Part shown: in pieces, positions 46,701 through 58,200 of the stretch
Layout of the letters: each line of letters opens with the position of its first letter
How positions within the stretch are numbered: the first letter of the stretch is position 1
NCBI RefSeq assembly: GCF_901000735.1
Contig: NC_081543.1
Location: 19,545,445 to 19,609,444 of the forward strand
DNA: 64,000 nucleotides
Source: Corylus avellana
Taxonomy: Eukaryota; Streptophyta; Magnoliopsida; Fagales; Betulaceae
Direction: 5' to 3'
Program-made: the position numbers and the translations under genes
Notes under the pieces: model-generated
What the model saw: the letters and a program-made list of their open reading frames with translations, nothing else
Told to the model about the DNA's origin: nothing
Database searches by the model: none

Positions 46701-49700
46701 TATGAAGCAGCTCCTGGACAGACAAGATCAGACTTTTTCCTCCTAATTTTCAAAACAAGGACTCCAAAGTGACAATTTCATCTATTAAATTATGAAAATC
46801 AAAGAAAAATAATTTACTGTCAAATTCCAAGGTCTTTCAGGTTCCGCGCATAGAAGATCAAAAAGAATTCCAGTTGGTATGTACCTACAAAAAGGTTGTA
46901 AATTCAATCAATAAAATTAAAAACCTGCAATACAACGAAACAATACTAACTGAATAGGATCTAATAAGTAGGCTAGCAAGAGATGCTATTATCAGCTATC
47001 ACATATTTTCTACGTCAGTCCATTCATAATTAATTTCTTAACATACAAAATATCAAGGGGCCCACGACGCTATATAAATGAGTGTGTGTGTGTTTGTGTA
47101 TAATCATATGCTGATATATGGAGTAAAAATGAATATCTACCATATGCTAGAAGAGAATATTCCTATGTTTCATTTGTTAATTACGTTATACTAGTATATT
47201 GTCTCTGTAAGTTTTCAGACTCGCAAGAAATATATAAAGACAAACACCACTTTGTTTTACACAATGGAAATACAGAGAGGCATAGCCCTGCAAGAAGGCA
47301 ATCAATGGCAGCAGGAAAAGCACCTGTGGAATCACCTAGCAAAGAGGTTAAAAAAACGTAGCTTATTTGGGTATATTTTATGAAAAGATGAAAGAAAATT
47401 TTTTTGATCTATATATAAGCAAGGTACTAGTCGCTATGTCATCTGCCAGGCCCATAACTTTCTGATTGTACATTTCACAAACTACTGGAAAAGAAAAATG
47501 CATCTCCAGCTGATTCAAAAGTCTATTACAAATTGAAACAAAATAATGAACTATATTACCAAAGAAGCATGAACAGGGACCAAAAAACTTCTAGAATTCC
47601 TAGGGTATTATACCAAATAGATTTTCTCAAATCTGAACTACTGCTCTCAAATTAAATGGTTCAGATTTTGCTATATCAGCATATTCATCACTTTCAAAAT
47701 ATGAAAAAATATAGTAACTATTGAGTGATAAATGTTGAGGAGTTAACAGTAATAAATGTTGATATGGCAAAATCTCAACTATTTAATTTGAAAGCAATTG
47801 TTAGGATTTGAAAAAATCTATTCGATAGAATATCCTAGGAATTCTAGAGGATCTTGATCCTCATGAACAATACTCTGTTAATAGTTACTGCTATATGTGT
47901 AAAAGGGGACGGAGATACAATAGATCATACACTTTTTTTTTTTTTTGATAAGTAATAATGCATTAAAGGGCGTAGAGAGGCGCAACCCAAGTACACAGGA
48001 AGTATACAAGAGAGTGGCTAAGTAGAGGAGAAAGAAGAAGAGAACATAAAAAGAAAATCAGGGAAATTGATCTCTAGGGGTGCAAGCCAGCCTGCTGTCC
48101 ACATAGAGAGCGTGTACAAAAAGAAATGAACAAGGTCCTCAAGGTTTCTCGACAAATCCTCAAAGCAACTAGCATTCCTTTCCTTCCATAAGCACCATAT
48201 AAGACACAGGGAAGCCATCTTCCACATCACCGCACTTTGGGATTTACCACCCGACCACCAACTAGCTAACATCTCCTTGACGCTTCTAGGCCTAACCCAA
48301 CACATGTTGAAATGAGAGAAGATGACATCTCACAAAAAGCGCGCAACCCCACAGTGAAGAAAGAGATGATCCACAAACTCCCCTTCCGATTCACACATGT
48401 AACAACGATTAATCACAACAATACCTCTCTTTCAAACATTATCCAAGGTAAGAGATTTCCCATGGGCAGTTGACCAAGCAAAAAACGCCACTCTTGAAGG
48501 GACCTTGGTGCGCCAAATATTTTTCCAAGAGAAATGGTTGGGCTCTTTAAGGACAAGCATCCTATAAAAGGAGCGAACCTCAAACTTCCCTTTGCTAGAT
48601 GGGATCCACCACATCCGATCCTCCCCTTCCTCACGCAACAAGAGCGAATACAAGAGCTAGAGAAGGGAGGCTAAGGCCGTCTCCTCCCAATCATGAATTC
48701 TTCGAATAAAAGTAACAATCCAATGAACCATACCATTTATACACTCCCTGATATTCGCAATGAAGGCAGCCTTGTTGCTAGCGATATTGAAAAGCATCCT
48801 TGAGGGGCATCTCACCGCACCAAAAATCCTCCCAAAATTTAACTTTCAGCCCAAAGCCAGCATCGAATCTGAAGTGTCAGTGAAACGAACTCCAACCCCT
48901 ACAAATGTGTTTCTATAACCCCACCCCATGCGAACCGCGAGGAACTATAGAGCGCCAACCACCCCAAAACACCCCATACTTTGCCACTAAAATCCTTCTC
49001 CACCAAGCCTCTTCCTCATTGGCAAATCTCCACAACCATTTCCCCAAAAGAGCTTGATTAAAAAACTGCAAACTCCGAATCCCTAAACCGCCCTCCGATA
49101 TCGGACTACAAACCTCGTGCCAGCTAACCAAGTGGATCTTAGGCTCGTCGTTGAGCCCCCCCCATAAAAAATCTCGTTGAATCATGTGATTCGCCATAGA
49201 GGCAGGGATAGGAAAGAGAGACAAAAAGTAAGTAGGAAGGTTGGATAATGTGCTCTTGATGAGGGTGAGCCTAGCCCCCTTGGACAAATACGAACGTTTC
49301 CAAGGGGCCAACCGTCTAGCAATCTTCTCCATCATGTCTTCCCAAATGGCCAAAAGCTTGAAAGAAGCCCCTAGAGGAAGACCCAGATACTTCAAAGGCA
49401 AAGAACTGGTGCCACAACCGAGAATGCCAGCCAACTCACCCGCCTCACCCGTACCTCCGACAGGGACCAAAACAGATTTTGCCCAATTTACTTTTAACCT
49501 AGAAACAGCCTCAAAACGAATAAGAAGGGCTTTAATAAATCTAATTTGGTCAGGAGCAGCCCCACAAAAAACCAGCGAATCATCAGCGAAAAGAAGGTGA
49601 GAAACAACAACCCGATCAGACTCTTCGGCACCCACATAAAAACCATTGATGAAACCCCTGTTGATAGAAACATTAATCATCCTGCTAAACGCCTCCATAA

Positions 49701-52220
49701 CTAAGATGAACAAAAAGGGTGGAGAGGGGATCGCCTTGTCTCACCCAACGCGAACTCTCAAAGAAACCGGATGGAGAACCATTGATCAAAACCGAGAACC
49801 GCACAAGCGAGATACAATGCTCAATCCATAAGCACCATTTCTCACCAAAGCCGCATCTTCTTAACAAGTAGAGTAAAAACTTCCAGTTCATATGGTCATA
49901 AGCCTTTTCCATATCCAACTTACACAAGAGGCCGGGGTCCTCGAATCTGATTCGGCTGTCAAGGCATTCATTGGCAATAAGAACCGAATCCAAAATATGT
50001 CTACCTTTGACGAAGCATTCTACGAAAAAGTTTGTGCAATAGATCATTCACTTTTATGTTGTTTGTTGCTCCTGGTCTCTGCACTTTGGTTTTCTTGCTC
50101 CTCAAAAGTTTATTGGGTTATGCCAGCTTCAGTGATTTATTTGTTGGCTTATTGGGGTAGATATTCTGATGCTGCAAGGACCATAATCTCTCGTGGAATA
50201 TACAGTTTGAGACAATAACAAAGCATTTGAGGCCAAGAAAAAGTCTGTAGCTCAAAGGAGATATTGAATTGGCTTCTCTAAAGACATTGCTTTCTGGTTT
50301 TTCTATGCATCCTTCATTTGTTGCTATGAATACATTGTTAGATTTCTCTAAAATTAACTGTTCTTGTTGTTTACTTATCAAAAAAAATATCTATATATAT
50401 TTTTTTTATAAGTAAATGAGATATCATTAAAAGCGTAAAGCACCTCCAGGTACACAAAAAATATATAAGAGAAACACGTAGCCAGTAAGAAGAAAAAAAA
50501 CAAGAAAATTATGATAACTAATCACCAAAAAAAAAAAAAAAAAAAGAGCAATTATCCATAGAAGAGTGTTGAAAAATAAAGACATAATCTCCTCCAAAGT
50601 CCTCTTATAGTTCTCAAAACTTATATCATTTCTTTCCTTCCATAGATACCACAAAAAGCATGAAGACACTATATTTCACACGCCAGCACTCCGAGTGTTG
50701 CCGTTAGTCCACCAATAAGCATACAAGTCGACTTCTCATCTAGGCATAAACCAAGACAGCCTAAATCGACGGAAGAAAACATTTCAAATGGCACAAGCAA
50801 CCTCACAATGAAAAAGAAGATGGTTCACAGATTCCCCATTTTTTTTTCACATACAACACCTATCAACAAAACTGACGCATTGTTTCCAAAGATTGTCCAT
50901 GATAACGATCTTTACTAGGGCCGCCGACCAAATGAAAAAAGCCACCCTTAAGGAACCTTGGTCCACCAAACACTCTTCTAAGGGATACGAAAAGCATCAT
51001 TGCAACCAATTTTTTTTTTGATAAGTAGCATCATTGCAACCAATGACATTGTAAAAGGATTTAACACCAAATAACTATATTTTGGATGGGACCCACCACA
51101 ACTCATCCTCCCATTTCTCGTCTCATTTTCACCCCCCAAAGAACAAGGCAAAGGCATAACCTCATAATCATGATCCACTTTAGCAAATCTTGCGTTCCAC
51201 AAAATCATCCTTTGCACAAGCAATATCAAATAAAACAGAAAAGGCTTTCTTAAAGGCCATATCCCCACACCGAAGATCATGTCAGAATCTAACCTTGGTG
51301 CCATCTTTCACCTCAATTATGGCATGACTACAAAACTTCCCCTAACCCCTCCTAATATTCTTCCATAAACCTATCCTACATGCCCCAACAAGCTCACTAG
51401 AATACCACCCTCCCTATGAACTACTATATTTAAAGTCCACCACCACTCTCCACTAAGCCTCTCTCTCTCTCTCTCTCAAGCCCATAGTGTCATATCCATT
51501 TACCTAAGGGAGCATGATTAAACCTCCTTTGACTAATTAGTTACTCTTTTAGCAATCCTTACAATCAACCGGATACTGAATCCTAAACAACTAGAAAATC
51601 GATGAAAGGATGAATGATGAGAGCCAAAAGCAGGATTTCAATTATTGATGCTATATATTGAGCTTAAAATTGATATTAAAAATAAAAATAAAAAATTTTA
51701 AAAAATAAAAATAAAAAATCACCCAAAATACATTGAAAAAGAAGTATTCTTGTTATGAGAAAGCAAACGATATGGCTTAAACCAATTACATACAGGTTTC
51801 AAGAAAATGCTTAACTCGGATAATCAGCCATGAGACAAACAAATATCAGAAAAACAAGAAAGGCTAAACTCAGATACCATTTGAGGGGCAAGCCTTTGTA
51901 GTCGAACCAAACGGTATCGATCCCAGGAGGAAGCGTGCTACTAAAATGAGGCTTTATATGAGGAACCAACAATGGCAGGTACCCTATTCGAGGGGCTAAG
52001 ATCTGAAAACGAAAACCATAATAATAATCAATAATAACAACAACAACAACAACAATAGGTTTCGCTTTTCAAACCAAAAAACAAAAATTACATAAAAAAA
52101 TAAAAATAAAACAAGTACCAGGGCAGGGAGAGGAGGAGGGAGAGTGGTGACTTCGGATTCATGGAGATGAATCTGAAGCGGAATCGCCCCTTCCCATACG
52201 TACTTTCGTGCTTCCATCAT
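31413..52220 (-). CDS. ATG5: Autophagy protein 5 (eight exons, 355 residues)
   Basis: Joining 52119-52220, 51878-52002, 46818-46884, 41199-41288, 38108-38195, 34184-34327, 32338-32469 and 31413-31732 gives 1068 bases in one open frame. All seven introns are GT-AG and phases match. ATG5 is conjugated to ATG12 and, with ATG16, drives ATG8 lipidation on the autophagosome membrane. Visible landmarks: [19 protein letters not shown] near the start, [38 protein letters not shown], the acceptor-lysine region [17 protein letters not shown] (Lys127 by this count), [18 protein letters not shown] and [20 protein letters not shown] near the end. The length is normal for plant ATG5. The first of two adjacent ATGs is taken as start. 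Introns 2-6 are enlarged by transposons (up to 5.5 kb). Confidence 0.96.
32338..32469 (-). CDS. ATG5: ATG5 exon 7
   Basis: Acceptor TGGTTAG; codes [20 protein letters not shown] through [13 protein letters not shown]; donor GTAAGG. Confidence 0.95.
33320..33900 (+). pseudogene. LINE-associated ORF fragment in ATG5 intron 6
   Basis: Frames with small shifts read [11 protein letters not shown], then [40 protein letters not shown] and [12 protein letters not shown]. The same protein type is found on the minus strand at 39560-40690, and similar sequences accompany LINEs in other plant genomes. It is short and broken, with no reverse transcriptase attached. Confidence 0.55.
34184..34327 (-). CDS. 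ATG5: ATG5 exon 6
   Basis: Acceptor GTAGCAG; codes [20 protein letters not shown] through STGQVKT; donor GTGACT. Confidence 0.95.
35001..35430. repeat. Tandem duplication, 217-bp unit, in ATG5 intron 5
   Basis: TTAAGATGAGCA starts at 35001 and again at 35218. The copies share long identical stretches, such as GAGGAATGCCAATTAGCAAA and TTGGCACCACTAAACAGATC, with a few substitutions between them. Confidence 0.95.
35457..37365 (-). mobile_element. 5'-truncated LINE in ATG5 intron 5
   Basis: Minus-strand translation shows degenerate LINE reverse transcriptase ([16 protein letters not shown] near 37330; [20 protein letters not shown] near 37000, where the catalytic FADD is FTDG) and a zf-RVT-like C-terminal part (36160-35740). 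The 3' end is an A tail, seen as the T run at 35457-35465. Many stops and shifts; dead. Confidence 0.85.
37725..37995. repeat. GGGTCAAACGGGT-type repeat-rich segment
   Basis: Short motifs such as ACGAGTC, GACCCGTTTAATAAAC and GGGTCAAAACGGGTC recur. The composition is unlike the surrounding intron and resembles interiors of plant DNA transposons, but no ends were found. Confidence 0.4.
38108..38195 (-). CDS. ATG5: ATG5 exon 5
   Basis: Acceptor CAACAG; codes [20 protein letters not shown] then VELWRSVIN; donor GTATGT. Confidence 0.95.
40683..40708. repeat. (GA)n microsatellite
   Basis: GAGAGAGA run directly at the 3' end of the U6 copy. Confidence 0.9.
40709..40806 (-). ncRNA. U6 snRNA pseudogene
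   Basis: The minus strand reads GATAAAATTGGAACGATACA, GAGAATATTAGCATGACCCC, TGCGCAAGGATGACAC and AAATGGTCCAAATTTT, matching plant U6 over its length. Changes include G-to-T in the AAGATTAGC box, ATGGCCCC to ATGACCCC, and several C-to-T changes in the 5' stem. A (CT)n tract follows in place of a clean T-run terminator, so it is judged a retrocopy. Confidence 0.9.
40807..40965 (-). mobile_element. Partial TRIM-like LTR in ATG5 intron 4
   Basis: Shares TTATAAAGCTCA, CTAGTAA, CTCTATGTGGGC and CTTCCCAATATGA-type boxes with the two LTR copies at 63508-63715 and 63818-64000. It directly abuts the 5' end of the U6 copy. Confidence 0.6.
41199..41288 (-). CDS. ATG5: ATG5 exon 4
   Basis: Acceptor TTCTGCAG; codes [20 protein letters not shown] then [10 protein letters not shown], holding the presumed ATG12-acceptor lysine; donor GTCAGT. 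Confidence 0.95.
41735..42166 (-). repeat. 3' LTR of the intron-3 gypsy element
   Basis: 432 bp, TGATGCAG to CTGCATCA on the minus strand. It includes a TATTTATAG-type promoter box around 41950. Confidence 0.93.
42148..43395 (-). pseudogene. gypsy aspartic-protease polyprotein fragment
   Basis: 415-residue frame. It opens with a retropepsin-like domain ([55 protein letters not shown]); the usual D-S/T-G is replaced by DPRSG. Three copies of a 19-residue acidic repeat ([19 protein letters not shown] type, 42600-42772) follow, and then a charged tail running into the LTR. An upstream frame (43848-43438) looks like gag-pro linker. No other pol domains. The open frame may be chance survival in a young element. 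Confidence 0.8.
43908..44339 (-). repeat. 5' LTR of the intron-3 gypsy element
   Basis: Partner of 41735-42166. Followed on the minus strand by the tRNA-Met primer site at about 43890-43907. Confidence 0.93.
44620..46476 (+). mobile_element. 5'-truncated LINE in ATG5 intron 3
   Basis: Plus-strand translation begins in the reverse transcriptase ([20 protein letters not shown]), continues through [20 protein letters not shown] and [11 protein letters not shown], and ends with a zf-RVT part ([20 protein letters not shown]). It finishes in a 28-base A tail (46449-46476). Frames are broken. Possible diverged target duplication: GTGCGATTTCGAGTC before and GTGATTTGAGTC after. Confidence 0.88.
46818..46884 (-). 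CDS. ATG5: ATG5 exon 3
   Basis: Acceptor TTTTTGTAG; codes [19 protein letters not shown] and NLT; donor GTAAAT. Confidence 0.95.
47937..50036 (-). mobile_element. 5'-truncated LINE in ATG5 intron 2 with 19-bp target duplication
   Basis: Minus-strand reverse transcriptase ([40 protein letters not shown], then [20 protein letters not shown] with the catalytic FADD intact), the downstream domain ([33 protein letters not shown]) and a zf-RVT finger ([20 protein letters not shown]), ending near [14 protein letters not shown] and an A tail (T run from 47933). CAATAGATCATACACTTTT at 47918-47936 and CAATAGATCATTCACTTTT at 50037-50055 form the duplication. A few frameshifts interrupt the frame. Confidence 0.95.
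50056..50390 (+). mobile_element. Possible LINE 3'-end fragment
   Basis: No coding sequence recognised, but it ends GTTTACTTATCAAAAAAAA, like the LINE tails in this window. That tail faces the tail of the next fragment. Confidence 0.4.
50398..51590 (-). mobile_element. LINE 3' fragment in ATG5 intron 2
   Basis: Minus strand: [20 protein letters not shown] near the 3' end, degenerate zf-RVT upstream ([20 protein letters not shown]), and an A tail at 50399. The 5' boundary near 51590 is approximate. Confidence 0.75.
51878..52002 (-). CDS. ATG5: ATG5 exon 2
   Basis: Acceptor TTTTCAG; codes [18 protein letters not shown] through [13 protein letters not shown]; donor GTATCT splits the Trp codon. 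Confidence 0.95.
52119..52220 (-). CDS. ATG5: ATG5 exon 1
   Basis: 34 codons, [11 protein letters not shown] to PPPLPAL, ending at a GTACTT donor. Intron 1 is only 116 bp. Confidence 0.94.
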
Positions 52221-52984
52221 ATCTCACTTTCTCATCAGCCCCGACACCACTGGGTTTAGCGGACAATGGCCCCGGAGACTCCTTCCGCTCACGCTTCTCT
52301 TGGTATGTAGGCCCGGCCTAGTAGATCGCTGAATTTGACGCGGGCACCAATTCTGCTATTTACCTTATTTTAAAAAATGTTAAAAATAGCTCATTTTAAA
52401 ATAATCTCATTTTTTTTCAGTGTCTTTTAAAAATCAAAATCTCATATTTCAATAATAGTTTTAAAAGCCGAAGAAAAAAAAAATTATAAGAAATTAACAT
52501 TATTCTTTAAAATATGTGATTAGCCCAACTTTTTAATATAAGAGGTTGATAAAATCACAGTTTGACTTTTAAAATTATATTTTAGTATTTTTTAATTTCA
52601 ATTTTTGAAAAACCCACTATCAAAGTCCTAATGATACATTTCTTGCAATTTGATTAAAATTAAACTATGAAAATAAATGCGCTTTAAAAAAGTTTAAAAT
52701 ATAGAGTCTTCTTTTTCTAAGACACAGATAGGATACCTTTGGTTTGCCAAATAAACCTGGTTTCTTTATTTGATTTCACACCACATTTAAATAGTCATTA
52801 TCACAAAAATGACTACTTCACTTAATATATATAAATGAATATAATAATTATATCATTTATTTTATAATTATCCCACAATACTAGTGTTACAGTCTCAAAT
52901 AATTCTTGAATAAATTATTGTTTTTTTTTTTATTTTGTTAAAACCTTATTATTTTTATGGAAATTGTTATGTTTCGTTTGTATT

Positions 52985-53700
52985 TTGGGAAAAATGTAAA
53001 ATTGCTCCTTATGATTGGCCTAAATTATAAATCACTCCATGTGGTATAAAAAATAATTTATAGGTCCTTATGGTAGGCCAAAATAATAGTTTACTCATTT
53101 AAATCAATTTTCATTCTCTAAATACAAATGTCAGTTTAATAAAAAGAGTAACCCAATTTTTCCAACTTAATTTGAAGGAAAACTTTGTCATAATTTATTA
53201 ACTTGAATGTTGTTTTTATTTATTTTTCAATGGTTAGAAAATATGACTATTAAATTCTCGCAAAAGGGTTACCCAAATCATGTTGAGAAAAATGAAAATA
53301 AGATAAGGTTATGCATAGACTAAAATTTTGGGGATAGAAGAAATTCAATTAATTTACTGAAGCAATATGACTTGGAGTGGGGTATGATGTGTAATCTTAG
53401 TTGATGTCTTACAATGATGTGAAAAATCATAGTTGTTATTTTTTAAAGTAAAAAATTAATAATAACATTTGTCGCGTTTTTATTGGATATGGTGGACAAA
53501 ATAACGGATTCTGTTAAGTTACTTAATGAAAATTGATTTTAATGAGTAAACTGTTATTTTATCCTACCATGAAGACCTATAAATGATTATTTATACACAG
53601 AGAGTTATTTGTAATTTAAGCCAACTATATAGACCTATAAATAATTTTTTATACCATAAGAAGTAATTTATAATTTAGGTCAATCACAAGTACCAATTTT
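52985..53700. mobile_element. Fold-back MITE between ATG5 and the dioxygenase-fold gene
   Basis: The left arm (52987-53120: TAAATTATAAATCACTCC, AATAATTTATAGGTCCTTAT, TTTACTCATT) is repeated inverted in the right arm (53525-53695), which holds two related sub-units. No coding capacity. It sits in the shared upstream region of two divergent genes. Confidence 0.72.
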
Positions 53701-54557
53701 ACATATATGGCTTTTATTTTTTATTTTAACGAAAGCAGCCGTCAATTTTCTTTTATAGCGAACAGGAAACTGCCGCTTTGCCAAAACTTCAGGTACCAAA
53801 GATGCAGTGCGCCCGAATTTCCCGCGTTTCGCCCACGTGGCAGAGTATGTGGCAATTGACAGTAACTGAGAGAAAACTGACGGGGAGGTTGAGGATACCA
53901 AATTCTTCTGCCGTTAATACGCAGGAAAAAAGTTTCTGCCGTTAAGCGTCGAAGCCTTTCATCTCTCTTTCCTCTGCAAACCCTAATTCACGTCAGTTCT
54001 CTATTTCTCTCTGTTTCTTTTTTATTTTTTTGAAATCCTCTCTCTGTTGTGTATATATCATGGTTGTTTTGCTGCGGTCAGCAATGTTTGATTCGTGAAT
54101 GTAATTTGTAAGAAATGGCAATTACGTGATGAATTTGGAATTATGGTTGAAGGTATTAGTTTATGTTATTATTATTTTTTTTTTTCATTTTCTATTTTTA
54201 TTTGTTTGGCTAAGAGAGTTGAAGGAGGCTCAAATAATTGGGGAAGTCTTTCTTGCAGCAAATTTCTGACCTTAAATGGTTTAAGGGTTTGCATTTTCGG
54301 GAGCATTTGTCGAGAATGGTGCAATATTTTTTATTTTTTTGTAGGTTGGTCGCTTTAGTTTGCCATTATTAACATGAATTTTACACCCAATTTTTTGCAT
54401 TGTTACAATAATTAAATCAGAAGCATGTAAGGAGTAAGAATCCTAGATGAAGCTACTTCACTGTGTTCTTCCAGCTAGACATGCTTTATGCACATGGGAG
54501 GAACTTCGTGCAAAAAGTTATGGGTTCGTTTGAAATGTTTTCTGTTGTTTTCAATCT

Positions 54558-54588
<31 letters not shown>

Positions 54589-55254
54589 ATTATTATTATT
54601 ATTATTTTTTTTTTTGCATTCATGCCTTTCTAATTCTACAGACATATTTTAGTGCCTGGAGTTTAAAATAGTTATGAAAAACTATAATTTTACTCTTTTT
54701 TGTATGCTGGTGATAAGTGTCACAAAATCTTTTATTAATCATTGGCATCCAGACTTCCAGAGTGTTCATTCATCCATTTCTTTTGGTTTGCACTTACTTG
54801 AATTCGAATATGTTTACATCTTTTCCCCAAATTTTTCCTATGTCAATAACAATATCATCCGTGTCCATGTCATATTTTTCAGCCTCTGTTTCATGGTGTT
54901 GAAATATTGTTGCATCAGCTGGTCATTGAGTAATTCTTGTCAACTGCACTGCTGCATTTGGCCTTTCTAGCTGAGAGCAGATAACCAACTAAAGCAACTT
55001 TTGGCATACATATTTTTCCCCTTTTCTTATGATTCATCTATTCTCCAGTCCTTTAATCGTTTTCTGGTGAGTGGAATGTCAATTTATTTGGCTACCTTAA
55101 TATCTTGCATCAGTCTTAGTGAATTATGTTTTATTTTTTACATGATAGATGATAATTGCTTTTTGTCTATGACTGATGCCAATTTTCACCCAATTTGCAA
55201 TGGTCTGCACAGGATCCATTCAGACTCAGGCAGCTGGCATACTGAAAGGATTTC
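53701..55254 (+). other. 5' leader region and intron of the dioxygenase-fold gene
   Basis: A CT-rich leader with AACCCTAA (53960-53995) looks like the transcription start region. An acceptor GTCTGCACAG ends at 55212, so the ATG-containing exon starts at 55213. The matching donor was not resolved. Poly-T and ATT runs lie at 54560-54615. Confidence 0.5.
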
Positions 55255-58200
55255 ATGGCAGGCAGTGGCCTGCCGTCTTTGGGTCGTGTGAAGCTCACTG
55301 ATCTAGTACCCTCTGAAGGGCTTGCTTCTGATTCTTATAAATTATCAGTCTCGACTTTGTCACAGTCACTAGCTCAATATTCTGCTGCCATCATCCAGTT
55401 TCCTGCAAGTGATGGGGCTCTTTTAAGATCTGGATTGGATTCTGCTCGCCTATACTATCACCAAAGAGCATCATGCCCAGCTACGGATATGATGCATACC
55501 AATGACTCTCGTGAGTGGTGCAAGACGTCCGGATATTATGCAGATCCTCAGCTGTGGCTAGAAACTTATGATTACAGGCCAGGCCTGACTCCTAATGAGC
55601 CCAACAGTGTAATGGAGTTCCCTCCAGCTGGTTTGCCAGACATATTTGCTCTGCTTGGAAAGGCAGCTCGGGACATTCTGGATGCCATCAGCTTCTATTT
55701 GAACTTGCGCAGCTCTCCATTTACTGAGATACTAGATAATGTTCCCCTGAGAGATCGGGAAATTTCATCTTCGGTATTGTCTGTTTGCTGTCATGCGAGG
55801 ACATCATTTCAGGGAGCACAACACCATAATTTAGCAACCCAAGAGGATGGCCAGTTGGTTATGTATCCTGACCACGATCACCAAGTTGATAAAAGCTTGA
55901 TATCTCTTGTTAAGTCAGATAAGGCAGGTTTACATATAAGAGATATTCATGGCCGATGGATGGTAGTGGATGAAGATCTTGGTCCTCAAGAAGCCATTGT
56001 TTATCCTGGGCTTGCACTGTATCAGGCAACAGCAGGGTATGTCAACCCTGCGTTGCACAGAACAGAGATTAATAGTCCCCAGGGAAACATGTATGGACGA
56101 TGTTCTTTGGCTTTCAAACTCATGCCCAGATCCATGACCAGTCTCAGTTGCTCACAGATGAGAGCAGCTGGTCACGGGGTTGAAGCTCAGTTCCAGCTTG
56201 CAGTATCGGTGGATGACTTCATGCAGAGATCCCACCCAACTGATCAGCTCTTTAACAGGCAGAATATCCAGTGTTTCAATTTTCCTACAGCCCAAGATGG
56301 TAGGCAGCATTCTAACGATATTTAGCTTTCCGTTGCTTAACCAGTAGATTTTATGTTTCCATAAATTAATTATAATCCAATTCCATGAGCCTCTTTCTGC
56401 TAATGACTTGTTGAACATCAACTTCGCAAATGAATAGATAGAGCACTTAATACCCCCAGCTGGTCTCTTTTTATATCTCTGTATCTTGTAAACCTTTTAT
56501 TTCTTGATGAAGGATAATGGGGTCATGACCTTAAATCTGATACCACCATTGGAGTTGAAAGTTAATAATATAAAAATTAAGGGTAAATTACACTTTGCTT
56601 TCCCGTTTTACGCATTAAAAATGTATGTAGAGATGAGTTGTAGATGTAAAATATTTTACAATTAAAAAAACCATTTTACGGGAAACAAGGCGATGTTTTA
56701 TGGTTGACCAAGTTCTCCAAGTGCTGCCAAACATTGGACAATGCTGAAAATGTTTTACAGAAAACGTTTTACGTTGACATTCATGGAGCATAAAATATGT
56801 TACTTCTTTTCTGTGCGAGTAGCCCTTAGCGGGAAGTTTTTAACAGCAGGTCCTTGCATCGATGAAATGCTGGTACAGGATCTATGAAGCCCTTGATGAG
56901 GAGGAGGAAGAATGATTCAAGAAGCAAACCTTTGCCACCTTCCAAGAGGTTACGGCTTGAGGCTCAGAGAGTTTTGAAGGAGAGGGTTCAGGATATTGCT
57001 GATAAGAAGGGGATCAAGCTGAGGTTTTGTAACCTGAAGGAATGTGAAAGTCATGTTCACACGCTAGATAGCCCATGTGCCAATATAAGAATGGAGATTG
57101 GGTGGCCACCTGGAGTACCATTTGTTCATCCCCATGATCTACCTAATAAGGCAAAGATTGGATTCCTTGAAGCATATGAACCTGGTTGGACAGCTACTCA
57201 TGATATGGAGTTAAGTCTAACTGAACCTGGACAGGCCAGTCAACGCTCGGCTAATTGTAACTGTAACTCTCCTCAAGTTTCATATCCACATTGCAATGCA
57301 TTATGTATTAGATGCTATTTGTAACTGTGTTCTTTGCTTTACTCATGCAAACACTACAAACTGAAAAGATGAGCTGGCTACCTCTCAAGTATTGTTAAGT
57401 TTGTCATATCACTAATCTTTTAACAGTTGTCAAATAGTTGCCTGAAGACTGTTACAAATTGCAAATTCCTTACTATAAACCCACCCACAACATGCATGTA
57501 TTTGGTTGTCTGTATTCATATAGCTATCTATATAAAGGAGTCACTAAAAACAGCACATATTGTTAAATTGGTTTTGCACCAAGTAGTACATATCTTCTCA
57601 GATTAGGTAGGTACCAGCATTGGGTTATATATGAGTTGAACAGATTTTACAAGTAATAAGAAGTTTTGCTACCATCTTTCTCTCTTTGCCCTTTTATGGT
57701 TCTCTTTGCTTTGCTACCTGCTTGTTCAAATGCATGTGGAAGTAACCATAATTATTTGATAGGATTTAAAATGGTAGTTCTTCGGCAGGAACCATAATTA
57801 TTTGATAGAAAGTGCTATAGCTGAAGTAGAAAGTACTGTGTTTAACAAAGAGCAACGAATGTGATGTTTTCATGGACATGGGGTCTTGGAAGTGGCAAGT
57901 CCCAAAAATCTAGACGTGAAGGACATTGGCTGTCTTCTTAAATATAAAATTTTGAATGATGCATGTTTATTGAGTATCTGGTCCTTTACTTACCCAAAAA
58001 AGAAGCATCGATTCATATGCATTGGTGTGACAGATGTCAAATGAAGTATGGGAATAATGAGTATGATTTTCTTGACAATAAACACATTATTCTTATTAAT
58101 CTTCACTTTTAGGTCAATTGAGGAAAACATATTTGTTAAAGAACTAGTTTTAGATATGGGTGGATGTAAGTGTTGTGTCCTCAAGTGTCTCATGCCATTT

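Noticed and set aside
54095..55291. Several plus-strand frames between the leader and the ATG exon of the dioxygenase-fold gene
   Set aside because: Intronic, AT-rich, no conserved residues, and broken by poly-T runs.
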